Assembly (NCBI GenBank): GCA_002170735.1
Contig: NHIV01000045.1
Coordinates: 1 to 5,735 of the forward strand
Length of the DNA stretch: 5,735 nucleotides
From: a bacterium TMED198
GTDB lineage: Bacteria; Fidelibacterota; Marinisomatia; SCGC-AAA003-L08; D37C17
Direction: 5' to 3'
The notes under the pieces: generated by a model
What the model was told of the DNA's origin: nothing
Databases searched by the model: none
The model's input: the letters and a program-made list of their open reading frames with translations, nothing else
Translations under genes and position numbers: made by a program
In this document: in pieces, positions 1 to 5,715 of the stretch
How the letters are laid out: every line of letters starts with the position of its first letter
How positions within the stretch are numbered: the first letter of the stretch is position 1

Positions 1-429
1 GCTTTTGATTTAAACCCAAACGATCCAAGGGTTTCATCCGGGTATGGAGAAGTTCTTATTAGGGTAGGGAGATGCGAGGAAGGTATAGAGCTATTGAAAA
101 AGGCTCTCGAATTGGACCCGGTACCTATGGGTCAAACTAATTCTGATAAAAGGTTATCTGATCTATTGCTTGGTTACTTCCTATTTAAAAAGCCAGAAGA
201 ATGTCTAGAAATTGGTGGTAAACTCCAGAATATTGATTTTAGATCTTGGTTAATACTTCTAGAGTCTAACAAGGCTTTGGAAAAGAATGATAGTGAATTC
301 AAAAAATTAGTTGAGCTCTGCTCACAATTTAAAGATAGAAACTTTAATATGGAAATTGATCGTTTTCATATACAAGATCAAGCAATTAATAAAAATTTGA
401 TTAATACTGCAAAAGAACTTTTAGGCTAG
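1..429 (+). CDS. C-terminal part of a TPR-repeat protein (5' end outside the window)
   Basis: The reading frame is open from base 1 to a TAG at 427-429 (142 codons), so this is the tail of a larger gene. The TTG at 94 should not be taken as the start, because clear TPR sequence lies upstream of it in frame. The first 40 residues read as a tetratricopeptide unit: an ALxLNPNDP-type entry, helix A ending GYGEVLIRVGR, then helix B EEGIELLKKALELDP. The following helices (about residues 45-105) are more diverged. The C-terminus, with DRFHIQDQAINKNLINTAKELLG-like spacing, resembles the short tail that ends many alphaproteobacterial class III adenylate/guanylate cyclase-TPR proteins. That assignment is inference, because no cyclase or other N-terminal domain is visible. 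TPRs mediate protein-protein contacts. The gene converges on the transporter permease and need not be functionally linked to it. Confidence is high for TPR and low for the cyclase class. Confidence 0.8.
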   Translation, partial: AFDLNPNDPRVSSGYGEVLIRVGRCEEGIELLKKALELDPVPMGQTNSDKRLSDLLLGYFLFKKPEECLEIGGKLQNIDFRSWLILLESNKALEKNDSEFKKLVELCSQFKDRNFNMEIDRFHIQDQAINKNLINTAKELLG

Positions 430-483
430 GGGATATTTCTATTTTTAGTCTTTAGTTGCCAGTAAATTATAATGCATGATATT

Positions 484-503
484 TTTGGCGCATAATATAT
501 ATT
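484..503. repeat. 20-bp direct repeat, left copy
   Basis: The sequence TTTGGCGCATAATATATATT is identical and in the same orientation at 5716-5735, the last bases of the window. The right copy may continue past the edge. The last ten bases, AATATATATT, are themselves palindromic. The copies lie in intergenic DNA on either side of the transporter-aminotransferase block. They could be a dispersed genomic repeat, a recombination footprint or a shared regulatory element; nothing here decides between these. Confidence 0.8.
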
Positions 504-512
504 TAGTCAGGA

Positions 513-526
513 ATTGAAAATTCAAT
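513..526. repeat. Perfect 6-bp inverted repeat ATTGAA-AA-TTCAAT
   Basis: The two arms are exact reverse complements around a 2-base centre and are bracketed by a direct CAGGA (508-512 and 529-533). The centre is too tight, and the arms too AT-rich, for a good RNA terminator. No U-tract follows on either strand. It may be a protein-binding palindrome or chance in AT-rich DNA. Confidence 0.4.
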
Positions 527-560
527 AACAGGAAAAAATAATTAGTTTCAACAGTCTATA

Positions 561-2900
561 TCAAAAAGTTAAACGTTTATTAATTTTAATCTTCTTTCTT
601 TGACTATAAAAAACAATCAAGAGAAAAAAGAAACCCAATAAATAAATATATTCTTTTGGAATATTTTGCTCGTTGGAAATTTCAATTTTTGTTATTTCAT
701 CATAGAACTCAATACCTTTCTTTTCAGCAAGTCCCATGAAACTGAGATCCGATACTTCTAAACTATAGTCATCTCTTTTAGCTAATTTAAAGCCTAAAGT
801 TTCTCCTATCGATTTGTTGGTGTCCTCTTCTATTTTGAAAGCAAATAATTTGTATCTTTCTCCATAGTTCGTGTGCCTAGTTATATGAAGTCTAATTAAT
901 TTTCCTTCTTCTAGGATAATTGATTTTTCAAATTCATCTGAGTATTTAGAGAATTCGGGATATACTGCATTTAATACAAAATCAGGTCTAAACATGCAAA
1001 TTGTTACTAATAAAAGCAGGATGATTTCGTACCACCTTAGCCTGGTTAGTAACCAGCACTGGGTTGCAGACGTAAACGACAAAATAGCTACTAGTGAGAC
1101 AAAGAAGATCAATAACCCGTGCCATAGGTTCTTTACACCAATTAGCAATAGTTCTGGGTTGAAGATAAAAACGAAAGGTAATATTGCAGTTCTTATTTCG
1201 TAATAAAATGCTTGAATTCCGGTTTTTATCGGATCCGCTCGCGATATAGCTGAAGCTGCATAGGCTGCGAGTCCTACAGGGGGTGTCACGTCTGCCATTA
1301 GTCCAAAATAAAATACGTATAAATGAACTGCTATTAGAGGGAGAATTAACCCTGAGGCTTCACCAATCTCTACAATAACGTTTGCCATTAAAGCTGCTAC
1401 TACCAGATAGTTAGCTGTAGTGGGAAGACCCAAGCCTAAAATTAGGCAAAGAACCATTACCATAAACAGAAGGATCATAATATTGCCTCCTGATATTATT
1501 TCTACTACTTCAATCATTGCGTTGCTTAAACCGGTAGATCCAACTGCTCCAACGATAATTCCAGCAGTTCCAATTGCGATAGCTATTCCTGACATATTCA
1601 TAGCTCCCTTTATCATCGCATTAATGATATCCAGGCATCCTTCTAGAATACTTCTGAAAATTAATAAGATTTTTCGATGTTTATTAGAGTATATTTTTTG
1701 TAAAATCATTATTACCATAAGGCTAAGGATACTATAAAATATAGAGCTTCCAGGAGTCCAACGTTCAATAATCAGCAGGTAAATTAGTAAAACTATTGGT
1801 ATAAGAAAATGCACCCCAGATAAAAATGTTATCCATAAATCGGGTATTTCGTCTTCTTCCATTCCCTTAAGGCCCAGTTTACTTGCCTCAAGATCTGAGA
1901 TCCAAAATAATGACAAATAAACAATTAAAGCCGGGATAATGGCGTGTGTTACTACTTGAAAATATGTGATCCCTAACATTTCGGCAATTATGAAAGCCGC
2001 AGCTCCCATAATTGGAGGCATAATTTGCCCATTTACTGATGCAGCCACCTCTATTGCACCGGCCTTTACTCCGGTGAAACCTGTCTTTTTCATTATTGGT
2101 ATGGTAAAGGTACCAGTTGTTACAACATTGGCGATTGAAGAACCGGACACCATTCCTGTAAGACCAGAAGCTAAAATTGAAGCTTTTGCTGGACCACCTC
2201 TGAATTTTCCTACTAAAGATATTGCCAGGCTTAAAAAATATTTGCCGGCACCTGCTTGATCCAACATAGATCCAAAGAGAACAAATAAGAATACAAAGCT
2301 AACAGAAACCGAAATCGGAATACCAAAAATTGCTTCTCCCCCAAACCAGTGATAGCCAACTAATCGATTTAATGAAAGCCCTTGATGCGAAATTAATTCG
2401 GGCATGCTCTGACCAAAAATAGAATAAATATAAAATATAATTGCTACTATAACCAGAGGGTAGCCAATTGCTCTTCTGGTGGCTTCTAATAAAAGAATTA
2501 TTCCAGTAATACCAATAATTAGTTCAGTAGGAAAAGAAATTTGACTTCCAAATAAATTAAAGCTTTGCATAAGCAAAATGCCGTTTCTATCTACCAAGCT
2601 TTCGTATTGAACAAATAAATAAATTGAACATGAGAAAGAAGCAAACCCCAATACTAGATTTGAAATAGGTCTTCTCGTACCAGTTTTTTTTCTGCTTGAA
2701 GAAAATGCAAGGAATACCAAAAGTAGTGCAAAGGCCAAATGAATTGCTCTGGCAGGAATATCAATAAATACGCCAAAGCCTAAAATGAAGGGAAGAGGGG
2801 ATGCGTGCCACAACTGAAACAAAGACCACAAAAGGGCAACCGCTGATATAAACCCAAGGTACCAATTTTTTTGGGCTTCACTTTCACTCGTGATCTTCAT
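561..2900 (-). CDS. TRAP transporter permease, TAXI type, fused 4TM/12TM subunits with C-terminal DUF3394 domain
   Basis: This 779-residue inner-membrane protein is the ion-coupled permease that takes substrate from the periplasmic binding protein encoded just upstream. Residues about 12-165 hold the first hydrophobic helices, corresponding to the small DctQ-like part and the linker. Residues about 135-575 are the large DctM-like part. Its family signatures are SGSSIANVVTTG (252-263), NGQIMPPIMGAAAF (290-303), GLGLPTTANYLVVAAL (489-504) and a MADVTPPVGLAAYAAS stretch (535-550). From about 576 the FNPELLLIG entry, further helices, a soluble stretch (650-745) and a last membrane helix (751-766) with a basic QRKK tail match the DUF3394 C-terminal domain of many TAXI permeases. 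Length is normal for the fused form and the gene looks intact. The ATG at 2898-2900 lacks a recognisable Shine-Dalgarno sequence. It lies 76 bases after the binding-protein stop, so it is probably cotranscribed by read-through of the hairpin between them. Substrate cannot be read from the permease. Confidence 0.95.
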   Translation of the reverse strand: MKITSESEAQKNWYLGFISAVALLWSLFQLWHASPLPFILGFGVFIDIPARAIHLAFALLLVFLAFSSSRKKTGTRRPISNLVLGFASFSCSIYLFVQYESLVDRNGILLMQSFNLFGSQISFPTELIIGITGIILLLEATRRAIGYPLVIVAIIFYIYSIFGQSMPELISHQGLSLNRLVGYHWFGGEAIFGIPISVSVSFVFLFVLFGSMLDQAGAGKYFLSLAISLVGKFRGGPAKASILASGLTGMVSGSSIANVVTTGTFTIPIMKKTGFTGVKAGAIEVAASVNGQIMPPIMGAAAFIIAEMLGITYFQVVTHAIIPALIVYLSLFWISDLEASKLGLKGMEEDEIPDLWITFLSGVHFLIPIVLLIYLLIIERWTPGSSIFYSILSLMVIMILQKIYSNKHRKILLIFRSILEGCLDIINAMIKGAMNMSGIAIAIGTAGIIVGAVGSTGLSNAMIEVVEIISGGNIMILLFMVMVLCLILGLGLPTTANYLVVAALMANVIVEIGEASGLILPLIAVHLYVFYFGLMADVTPPVGLAAYAASAISRADPIKTGIQAFYYEIRTAILPFVFIFNPELLLIGVKNLWHGLLIFFVSLVAILSFTSATQCWLLTRLRWYEIILLLLVTICMFRPDFVLNAVYPEFSKYSDEFEKSIILEEGKLIRLHITRHTNYGERYKLFAFKIEEDTNKSIGETLGFKLAKRDDYSLEVSDLSFMGLAEKKGIEFYDEITKIEISNEQNIPKEYIYLLGFFFLLIVFYSQRKKIKINKRLTF

Positions 2901-2919
2901 GGAAATCTATAGCTTATAC

Positions 2920-2953
2920 AAAAAAACCGCCCCCTAGGGGCCCTAGGAGGCGG
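2920..2953 (-). terminator. Intra-operon Rho-independent terminator-like hairpin between binding protein and permease
   Basis: Read on the minus strand, CCGCCTCCTAGG (2953-2942) is followed by a 3-base GCC loop, then CCTAGGGGGCGG (2938-2927) and seven Ts (2926-2920). The arms make a 12-bp GC-rich stem with a single G-U wobble, then a U-tract: a textbook intrinsic terminator. No U-tract follows on the plus strand, so it acts only on leftward transcription. It sits after the binding-protein stop and before the permease start. Partial termination, or protection of the upstream mRNA from 3' decay, would give more binding protein than permease. Confidence 0.88.
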
Positions 2954-2976
2954 GTTCAAAAAATAATAGTTTGAAT

Positions 2977-3969
2977 TTACATCCAACCTTGTTCCTTGTA
3001 ATACTTAACTGCTCCATCATGAAGAGGCGCTGATAGACCATTTTTAATCATTTGCTTCGGATCCAAGTTTGTAAATGCTGGGTGCAATTTTTTGAAATCG
3101 TCGAGATTTTCAAAAACGGCTCCCACTACTTCATAGACAACCTCATTGCTCACGTCTGCACTTGAAACAAAAGTTGCCATTACACCGAATGTTACCGCAT
3201 CACCCTTTTGCTCCTTGTAAAAGGTTCCGGAGGGAATGTTGGCAAAAGCGTAAAACGGATTATCGTTTACTAACTTTTTTTCAACACCTGAGTCTAAGTT
3301 AACGAAGTTAGCTCCACAGCCATCTATGGCTTGACCAATAGAACCATTTGGTACACCGACGGTGTAAGCAATCGCATCCACTTTCCCATCGCATAATGCT
3401 CCTACTTGTTCTGATGAAGTTAATTCTGTTGCTTGCTTGAAATCGCTTATGCTAGTACCGCGCGCCTTCATCAGAACCTCCATAGTTCCTCTTTGCCCTG
3501 ATCCAGGATTTCCTATATTAACAACTTTTCCCTTTAGATCATCCCAGCTGTTAATCCCGCTACCTTTTCTAGCTATTAGCTGGAATGGTTCTGGATGAAC
3601 AGAAAATACAGCTCTCAAATTAGAAAACTTTTTTCCTTCCCACTTAGAGGAGCCATTTACGGCATGGAATTGCCAGTCAGATTGAGCGACGCCAAACTGT
3701 AATTCGCCTTCTTTAATCTGACCAATATTATAGTTTGACCCACCTGTAGAGGGTGCAGCACAACGTATTCCATGTTTTCTACCTTTTTTTCTTCCTTCCG
3801 CTGCCTCCTTATGAACCATTCTGCATACAGAGTTTCCGACAACGAAATATACGCCTGTAGGTCCACCAGTGCCAATTGAAATGAACTCAGTTGACCAAGC
3901 AGGAGAAGTAAATGGCGTTCCTACAGCAAGAGCTAGTATGGAAGCCATAACCGAAATAAATTTTTTCAT
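2977..3969 (-). CDS. TAXI family TRAP transporter periplasmic solute-binding protein
   Basis: This 330-residue secreted receptor captures the substrate and delivers it to the fused permease. It has a Sec signal peptide: MKK, a hydrophobic core (4-20) and probable cleavage after PAWS (about residue 26). TAXI-family landmarks follow in order: ISIGTGGPTGVYF (30-42), STGGSNYNI (74-82), GVAQSDWQ (93-100), VFSVHPEPF (121-129), VNIGNPGSGQRGTMEVLM (150-167), TFGVMATFVSSADV (260-273), LHPAFTNLDPKQM (295-307) and APLHDGAVKYY (314-324). The mature protein has four cysteines (C49, C70, C193, C218), an even number that would suit two periplasmic disulfides. A basic insertion, EAAEGRKKGRK, lies between C49 and C70. 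The ATG is supported by the signal peptide and an AAGG ribosome-binding sequence (3977-3980). The gene is first in its operon, under the promoter at 4005-4033. Studied TAXI proteins bind glutamate, related amino acids or 2-oxoglutarate; the substrate here is inferred only to be of that kind. Confidence 0.96.
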   Translation of the reverse strand: MKKFISVMASILALAVGTPFTSPAWSTEFISIGTGGPTGVYFVVGNSVCRMVHKEAAEGRKKGRKHGIRCAAPSTGGSNYNIGQIKEGELQFGVAQSDWQFHAVNGSSKWEGKKFSNLRAVFSVHPEPFQLIARKGSGINSWDDLKGKVVNIGNPGSGQRGTMEVLMKARGTSISDFKQATELTSSEQVGALCDGKVDAIAYTVGVPNGSIGQAIDGCGANFVNLDSGVEKKLVNDNPFYAFANIPSGTFYKEQKGDAVTFGVMATFVSSADVSNEVVYEVVGAVFENLDDFKKLHPAFTNLDPKQMIKNGLSAPLHDGAVKYYKEQGWM

Positions 3970-3976
3970 TTTTCTA

Positions 3977-3980
3977 CCTT
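3977..3980 (-). promoter_or_regulatory. Ribosome-binding site of the TAXI binding-protein gene
   Basis: On the minus strand AAGG, followed by TAGAAAA, precedes the ATG at 3969-3967, a normal 7-base spacing. It is the clearest Shine-Dalgarno in the window; the permease and aminotransferase starts have none. This fits high translation of the binding protein relative to the permease. Confidence 0.6.
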
Positions 3981-4004
3981 AATAAATGTTTATCAAATAA
4001 GATA

Positions 4005-4033
4005 ATTATATTAGAAAGTTGACCCTAGGTCAA
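4005..4033 (-). promoter_or_regulatory. Sigma70-type promoter of the TAXI-TRAP operon
   Basis: On the minus strand a -35 box TTGACC (4033-4028, 5 of 6 consensus bases) is separated by exactly 17 bases from a perfect TATAAT -10 box (4010-4005). Transcription would start near 3998, giving an untranslated leader of about 29 bases before the ATG of the binding-protein gene. A weak inverted repeat, TTATC(N6)GATAA (3990-4005), overlaps the expected start point. This is the best promoter match in the window. Confidence 0.82.
4019..4033. promoter_or_regulatory. Palindromic operator candidate TTGACC-CTA-GGTCAA over the -35 box
   Basis: The 6-base arms are perfect reverse complements around CTA. One arm is the -35 hexamer of the leftward promoter, so a bound dimer would block RNA polymerase. 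The inner 13 bases also fit the loose T-N11-A pattern of LysR-type regulator sites, and the symmetry would suit GntR or IclR proteins. No regulator gene is in the window, so the family is unknown. Confidence 0.6.
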
Positions 4034-4058
4034 TTATATATTAATTTATGCCATAAGC

Positions 4059-4064
4059 TATAAT
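4059..4064 (+). promoter_or_regulatory. Candidate -10 box of the aminotransferase gene
   Basis: A perfect TATAAT lies 23 bases before the ATG at 4088. Transcription would begin about 4070-4072. No good -35 hexamer sits 16-18 bases upstream, where the sequence is AT-only, so the promoter may be weak or activator-dependent. A short palindrome, TTATG-C-CATAA (4046-4056), lies immediately upstream and could be a binding site. If this box is used, the in-frame GTG at 4067 would fall before the transcript and could not be the start codon. Confidence 0.4.
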
Positions 4065-4087
4065 TTGTGATAATAGAATTTTGCCAA

Positions 4088-5338
4088 ATGCATTATATAA
4101 ATGATAATTTTAGAAATATAGCGCCGTCGAGCACTCTTACTATTAACGAAATCTCAAAAAATTTAGAGGAGGAAGGAAGCGTCATTTATAAGTTTGGACT
4201 AGGTCAATCTCCATTTCCGGTTCCAGAACAAATGGTAAAAGATTTGAGAAGGTATTCAGCAAAAAAAGATTATTTAGATGTATCGGGTTTATTAGAATTA
4301 CGACAAGCCGTTGCAAAGTACCATTCAAAAAAAAATCGTGTTAACTATAATTCAGAGAACGTCTTAATTGGACCTGGTTCGAAAGAGCTATTGTATTTAA
4401 GTCAGATGATCATAAGTGGCATAACCATTCTTCCTGCGCCAAGTTGGGTTTCATATGCTCCTCAAGCGAAGTTTTTAAGCAAAAGAGTAGAATGGATTAA
4501 GTGTAACATGAAAAATAATTGGCACATTGATCCAGAGGAACTGGCGAAGTTTTGTTCAGAAAATAAAAGAGAGCCAAAAATTCTTATATTGAATTCTCCG
4601 AATAACCCGACTGGAACAACTCACAATAGGTTAGAGGATCTTGCCTCAATAGCAAAAGATTATAATTTAATCGTTATTTCTGATGAGATTTATGCTGAAC
4701 TTGATTTCAGTGGGACTTATAAATCATTAAGTCATTATTACCCTCAGGGAACCATTATTTCTGGTGGCATAAGTAAATGGTGTGGAGCAGGAGGTTGGCG
4801 TTTGGGAACTATGGTTTTTCCTGAAGAATTGAATGACTTGAGAACAGCCATTAGGTCAGTTTCAAGTGAAACTTTTACCTCGGTAAGTGCTCCTATTCAA
4901 TATGCCGCCATAAACGCTTATAACACCTCACACGATAGATATTTATGGGCTTCGCGAGAATCCTTGGCAATAATTTCAGAATTTATTTTTGAAGAACTTT
5001 CCTCTGTAGGAATAGAGTGTATCAAGCCTGAAGGAGGTTTTTATATTCTTTGTGATTTTTCAAAAGTTATTAACAAGTCAAGCTCTATACGAACCTCTAA
5101 GGATCTATGTAAAAAAATGCTTGCCGAACTTAACTTTGCTAATCTGCCTGGAAGTGATTTTGGCTTACCCGATGATGATCTGATTACCCGAATGGCTTTT
5201 GTAGATTTTGATGGCTCAGCAGTTTTAAAGAGGTTTTCAAATGATAAAAAATTTGAAAAAGAAGAAATACCAATGTTCTTCCCAAAAATATATGAGGGTA
5301 TTAAAAAGTTAGTTAAATGGGCTAAAGAACAATCTTGA
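4088..5338 (+). CDS. PLP-dependent aminotransferase, class I/II (fold type I)
   Basis: This cytoplasmic enzyme would move an amino group between an amino acid and a 2-oxoacid using pyridoxal phosphate. Numbering from a possible GTG start at 4067 (423 residues), the landmarks are: KFGLGQSPFPVP (42-53), YLDVSGLLELRQAV (69-82), GPGSKELL in the phosphate-binding region (102-109), PAPSW (123-127) with the ring-stacking aromatic W127, NSPNNPTG (176-183), SDEIYAE with the PLP-nitrogen aspartate D206, SGGISKWCGAGGWRLG (232-247) with Schiff-base lysine K237 and R245, and TRMAF (374-378) with R375 at the substrate-carboxylate arginine position. All key residues are present, so the enzyme should be active. 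I prefer the ATG at 4088 (416 residues): it has an ATG codon, and the TATAAT at 4059-4064 would start transcription after the GTG. Neither start has a Shine-Dalgarno sequence. It is divergent from the TAXI-TRAP operon, suggesting it acts on the imported compound or its product. The exact substrate is not readable. Confidence 0.93.
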   Translation: MHYINDNFRNIAPSSTLTINEISKNLEEEGSVIYKFGLGQSPFPVPEQMVKDLRRYSAKKDYLDVSGLLELRQAVAKYHSKKNRVNYNSENVLIGPGSKELLYLSQMIISGITILPAPSWVSYAPQAKFLSKRVEWIKCNMKNNWHIDPEELAKFCSENKREPKILILNSPNNPTGTTHNRLEDLASIAKDYNLIVISDEIYAELDFSGTYKSLSHYYPQGTIISGGISKWCGAGGWRLGTMVFPEELNDLRTAIRSVSSETFTSVSAPIQYAAINAYNTSHDRYLWASRESLAIISEFIFEELSSVGIECIKPEGGFYILCDFSKVINKSSSIRTSKDLCKKMLAELNFANLPGSDFGLPDDDLITRMAFVDFDGSAVLKRFSNDKKFEKEEIPMFFPKIYEGIKKLVKWAKEQS

Positions 5339-5368
5339 TTTCAGTAACTTACATTATTTAATTAATAT

Positions 5369-5388
5369 CCTATCCAATTATTGATAGG
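5369..5388 (+). other. Hairpin downstream of the aminotransferase (weak terminator candidate)
   Basis: CCTATC (5369-5374) and GATAGG (5383-5388) are perfect complements around an 8-base loop, 30 bases after the aminotransferase stop. No T-tract follows on either strand, so it is not a standard intrinsic terminator. It may mark the transcript 3' end or be incidental. Confidence 0.35.
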
Positions 5389-5425
5389 GAACGATAAAAT
5401 AAGCCGAACTCAACAGATTAATCTT

Positions 5426-5530
5426 ATGTCTGATGAGATTTTAGAGTGCAATAGAAAGGTAAAAGGGGCAGCAGATTACTGTATTTCTCTTCCTAACAAC
5501 CCAGAGTCCGAATTTAGGAGAACTCGTTGA
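5426..5530 (+). CDS. Possible small protein or gene remnant, 34 residues, unrecognised
   Basis: An ATG at 5426 opens 34 codons ending with TGA at 5528-5530. The product begins MSDEILECNRKVKG and continues AADYCISLPNNPESEFRRTR. It is rich in charged residues and has two cysteines (8 and 19), unlike the T-rich hydrophobic nonsense encoded by the DNA after it, which gives it coding character. The frame is open upstream to 5366, so a TTG at 5381 could give a 49-residue version. No Shine-Dalgarno precedes the ATG, and a perfect AGATTAATCT palindrome (5415-5424) lies just before it. I do not recognise a family. It could be a genuine small protein, the end of a decayed gene or chance. Confidence 0.3.
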   Translation: MSDEILECNRKVKGAADYCISLPNNPESEFRRTR

Positions 5531-5553
5531 TTTTATTTGTATTTCTACATATA

Positions 5554-5580
5554 TTCTGTAGTGTTATGGTTTCTGTAGTG
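5554..5580. repeat. Spaced 10-bp direct repeat TTCTGTAGTG
   Basis: Exact copies lie at 5554-5563 and 5571-5580 with a 17-base period. The bases after each copy are only partly alike. It could be a small duplication. Confidence 0.5.
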
Positions 5581-5605
5581 GTACATCATTGTTTTTTCTA
5601 CATAA

Positions 5606-5660
5606 TTTTATTGAGCAGAGTAGTGGGTAATTTTTTATTGAGTCGAGCTAGTTGGTGTAA
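5606..5660. repeat. Imperfect tandem duplication, about 27-bp unit
   Basis: The units at 5606-5630 and 5633-5660 both begin TTTTATTGAG, share GAG, TAGT and GG blocks, and end GTAA. They align at about 23 of 28 positions with small indels. The starts are 27 bases apart. This looks like an old slippage duplication in noncoding DNA. Confidence 0.5.
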
Positions 5661-5715
5661 CCCATTGAATAGCTTATATAATATAAACAAAAGTCTGGTG
5701 GTTCAAGCACATAGG

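Larger units (their letters stand above)
430..560. other. Convergent intergenic gap between the TPR gene and the TRAP permease
   Basis: Both flanking genes end here. It contains a TATAAT hexamer (468-473), one copy of a 20-bp direct repeat (484-503) and a small palindrome (513-526). I see no ORF with coding character. I also see no convincing intrinsic terminator on either strand: the T-rich stretches are not preceded by a GC-rich stem. Confidence 0.6.
5531..5715. other. T-rich noncoding stretch with short direct repeats
   Basis: I find no credible gene here. The only long plus-strand frame (ATG at 5566, TAA at 5725) translates to a hydrophobic, low-complexity peptide typical of T-rich DNA. 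The stretch holds a spaced 10-base repeat, an imperfect 27-base tandem duplication and a TATAAT (5677-5682) with only a poor -35 (TTGGTG, 5652-5657, 19-base spacing). That TATAAT could serve a gene to the right of the window. Confidence 0.5.

Noticed and set aside
513..526. A bidirectional terminator between the convergent TPR and permease genes
   Set aside because: The arms are AT-rich, the 2-base centre cannot form a normal loop without losing pairs, and no U-run follows on either strand.
994..2259. Plus-strand open frames at 994-1203, 1420-1737 and 1966-2259
   Set aside because: They are antisense to the permease, whose family motifs lie on the minus strand. Their proline- and isoleucine-rich peptides are typical shadows of membrane-protein genes.
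3657..3875. A 72-residue minus-strand frame
   Set aside because: It overlaps the TAXI binding-protein gene in another frame, and the conserved TAXI motifs are in the longer frame.
4019..4047. The left TTGACC arm as a -35 box for rightward transcription
   Set aside because: At 16-18 bases spacing there is no reasonable -10 hexamer, and the good TATAAT at 4059 is 34 bases away.
5369..5388. An intrinsic terminator for the aminotransferase
   Set aside because: The 6-bp stem has an 8-base loop and no U-tract, so it is reported only as a hairpin.
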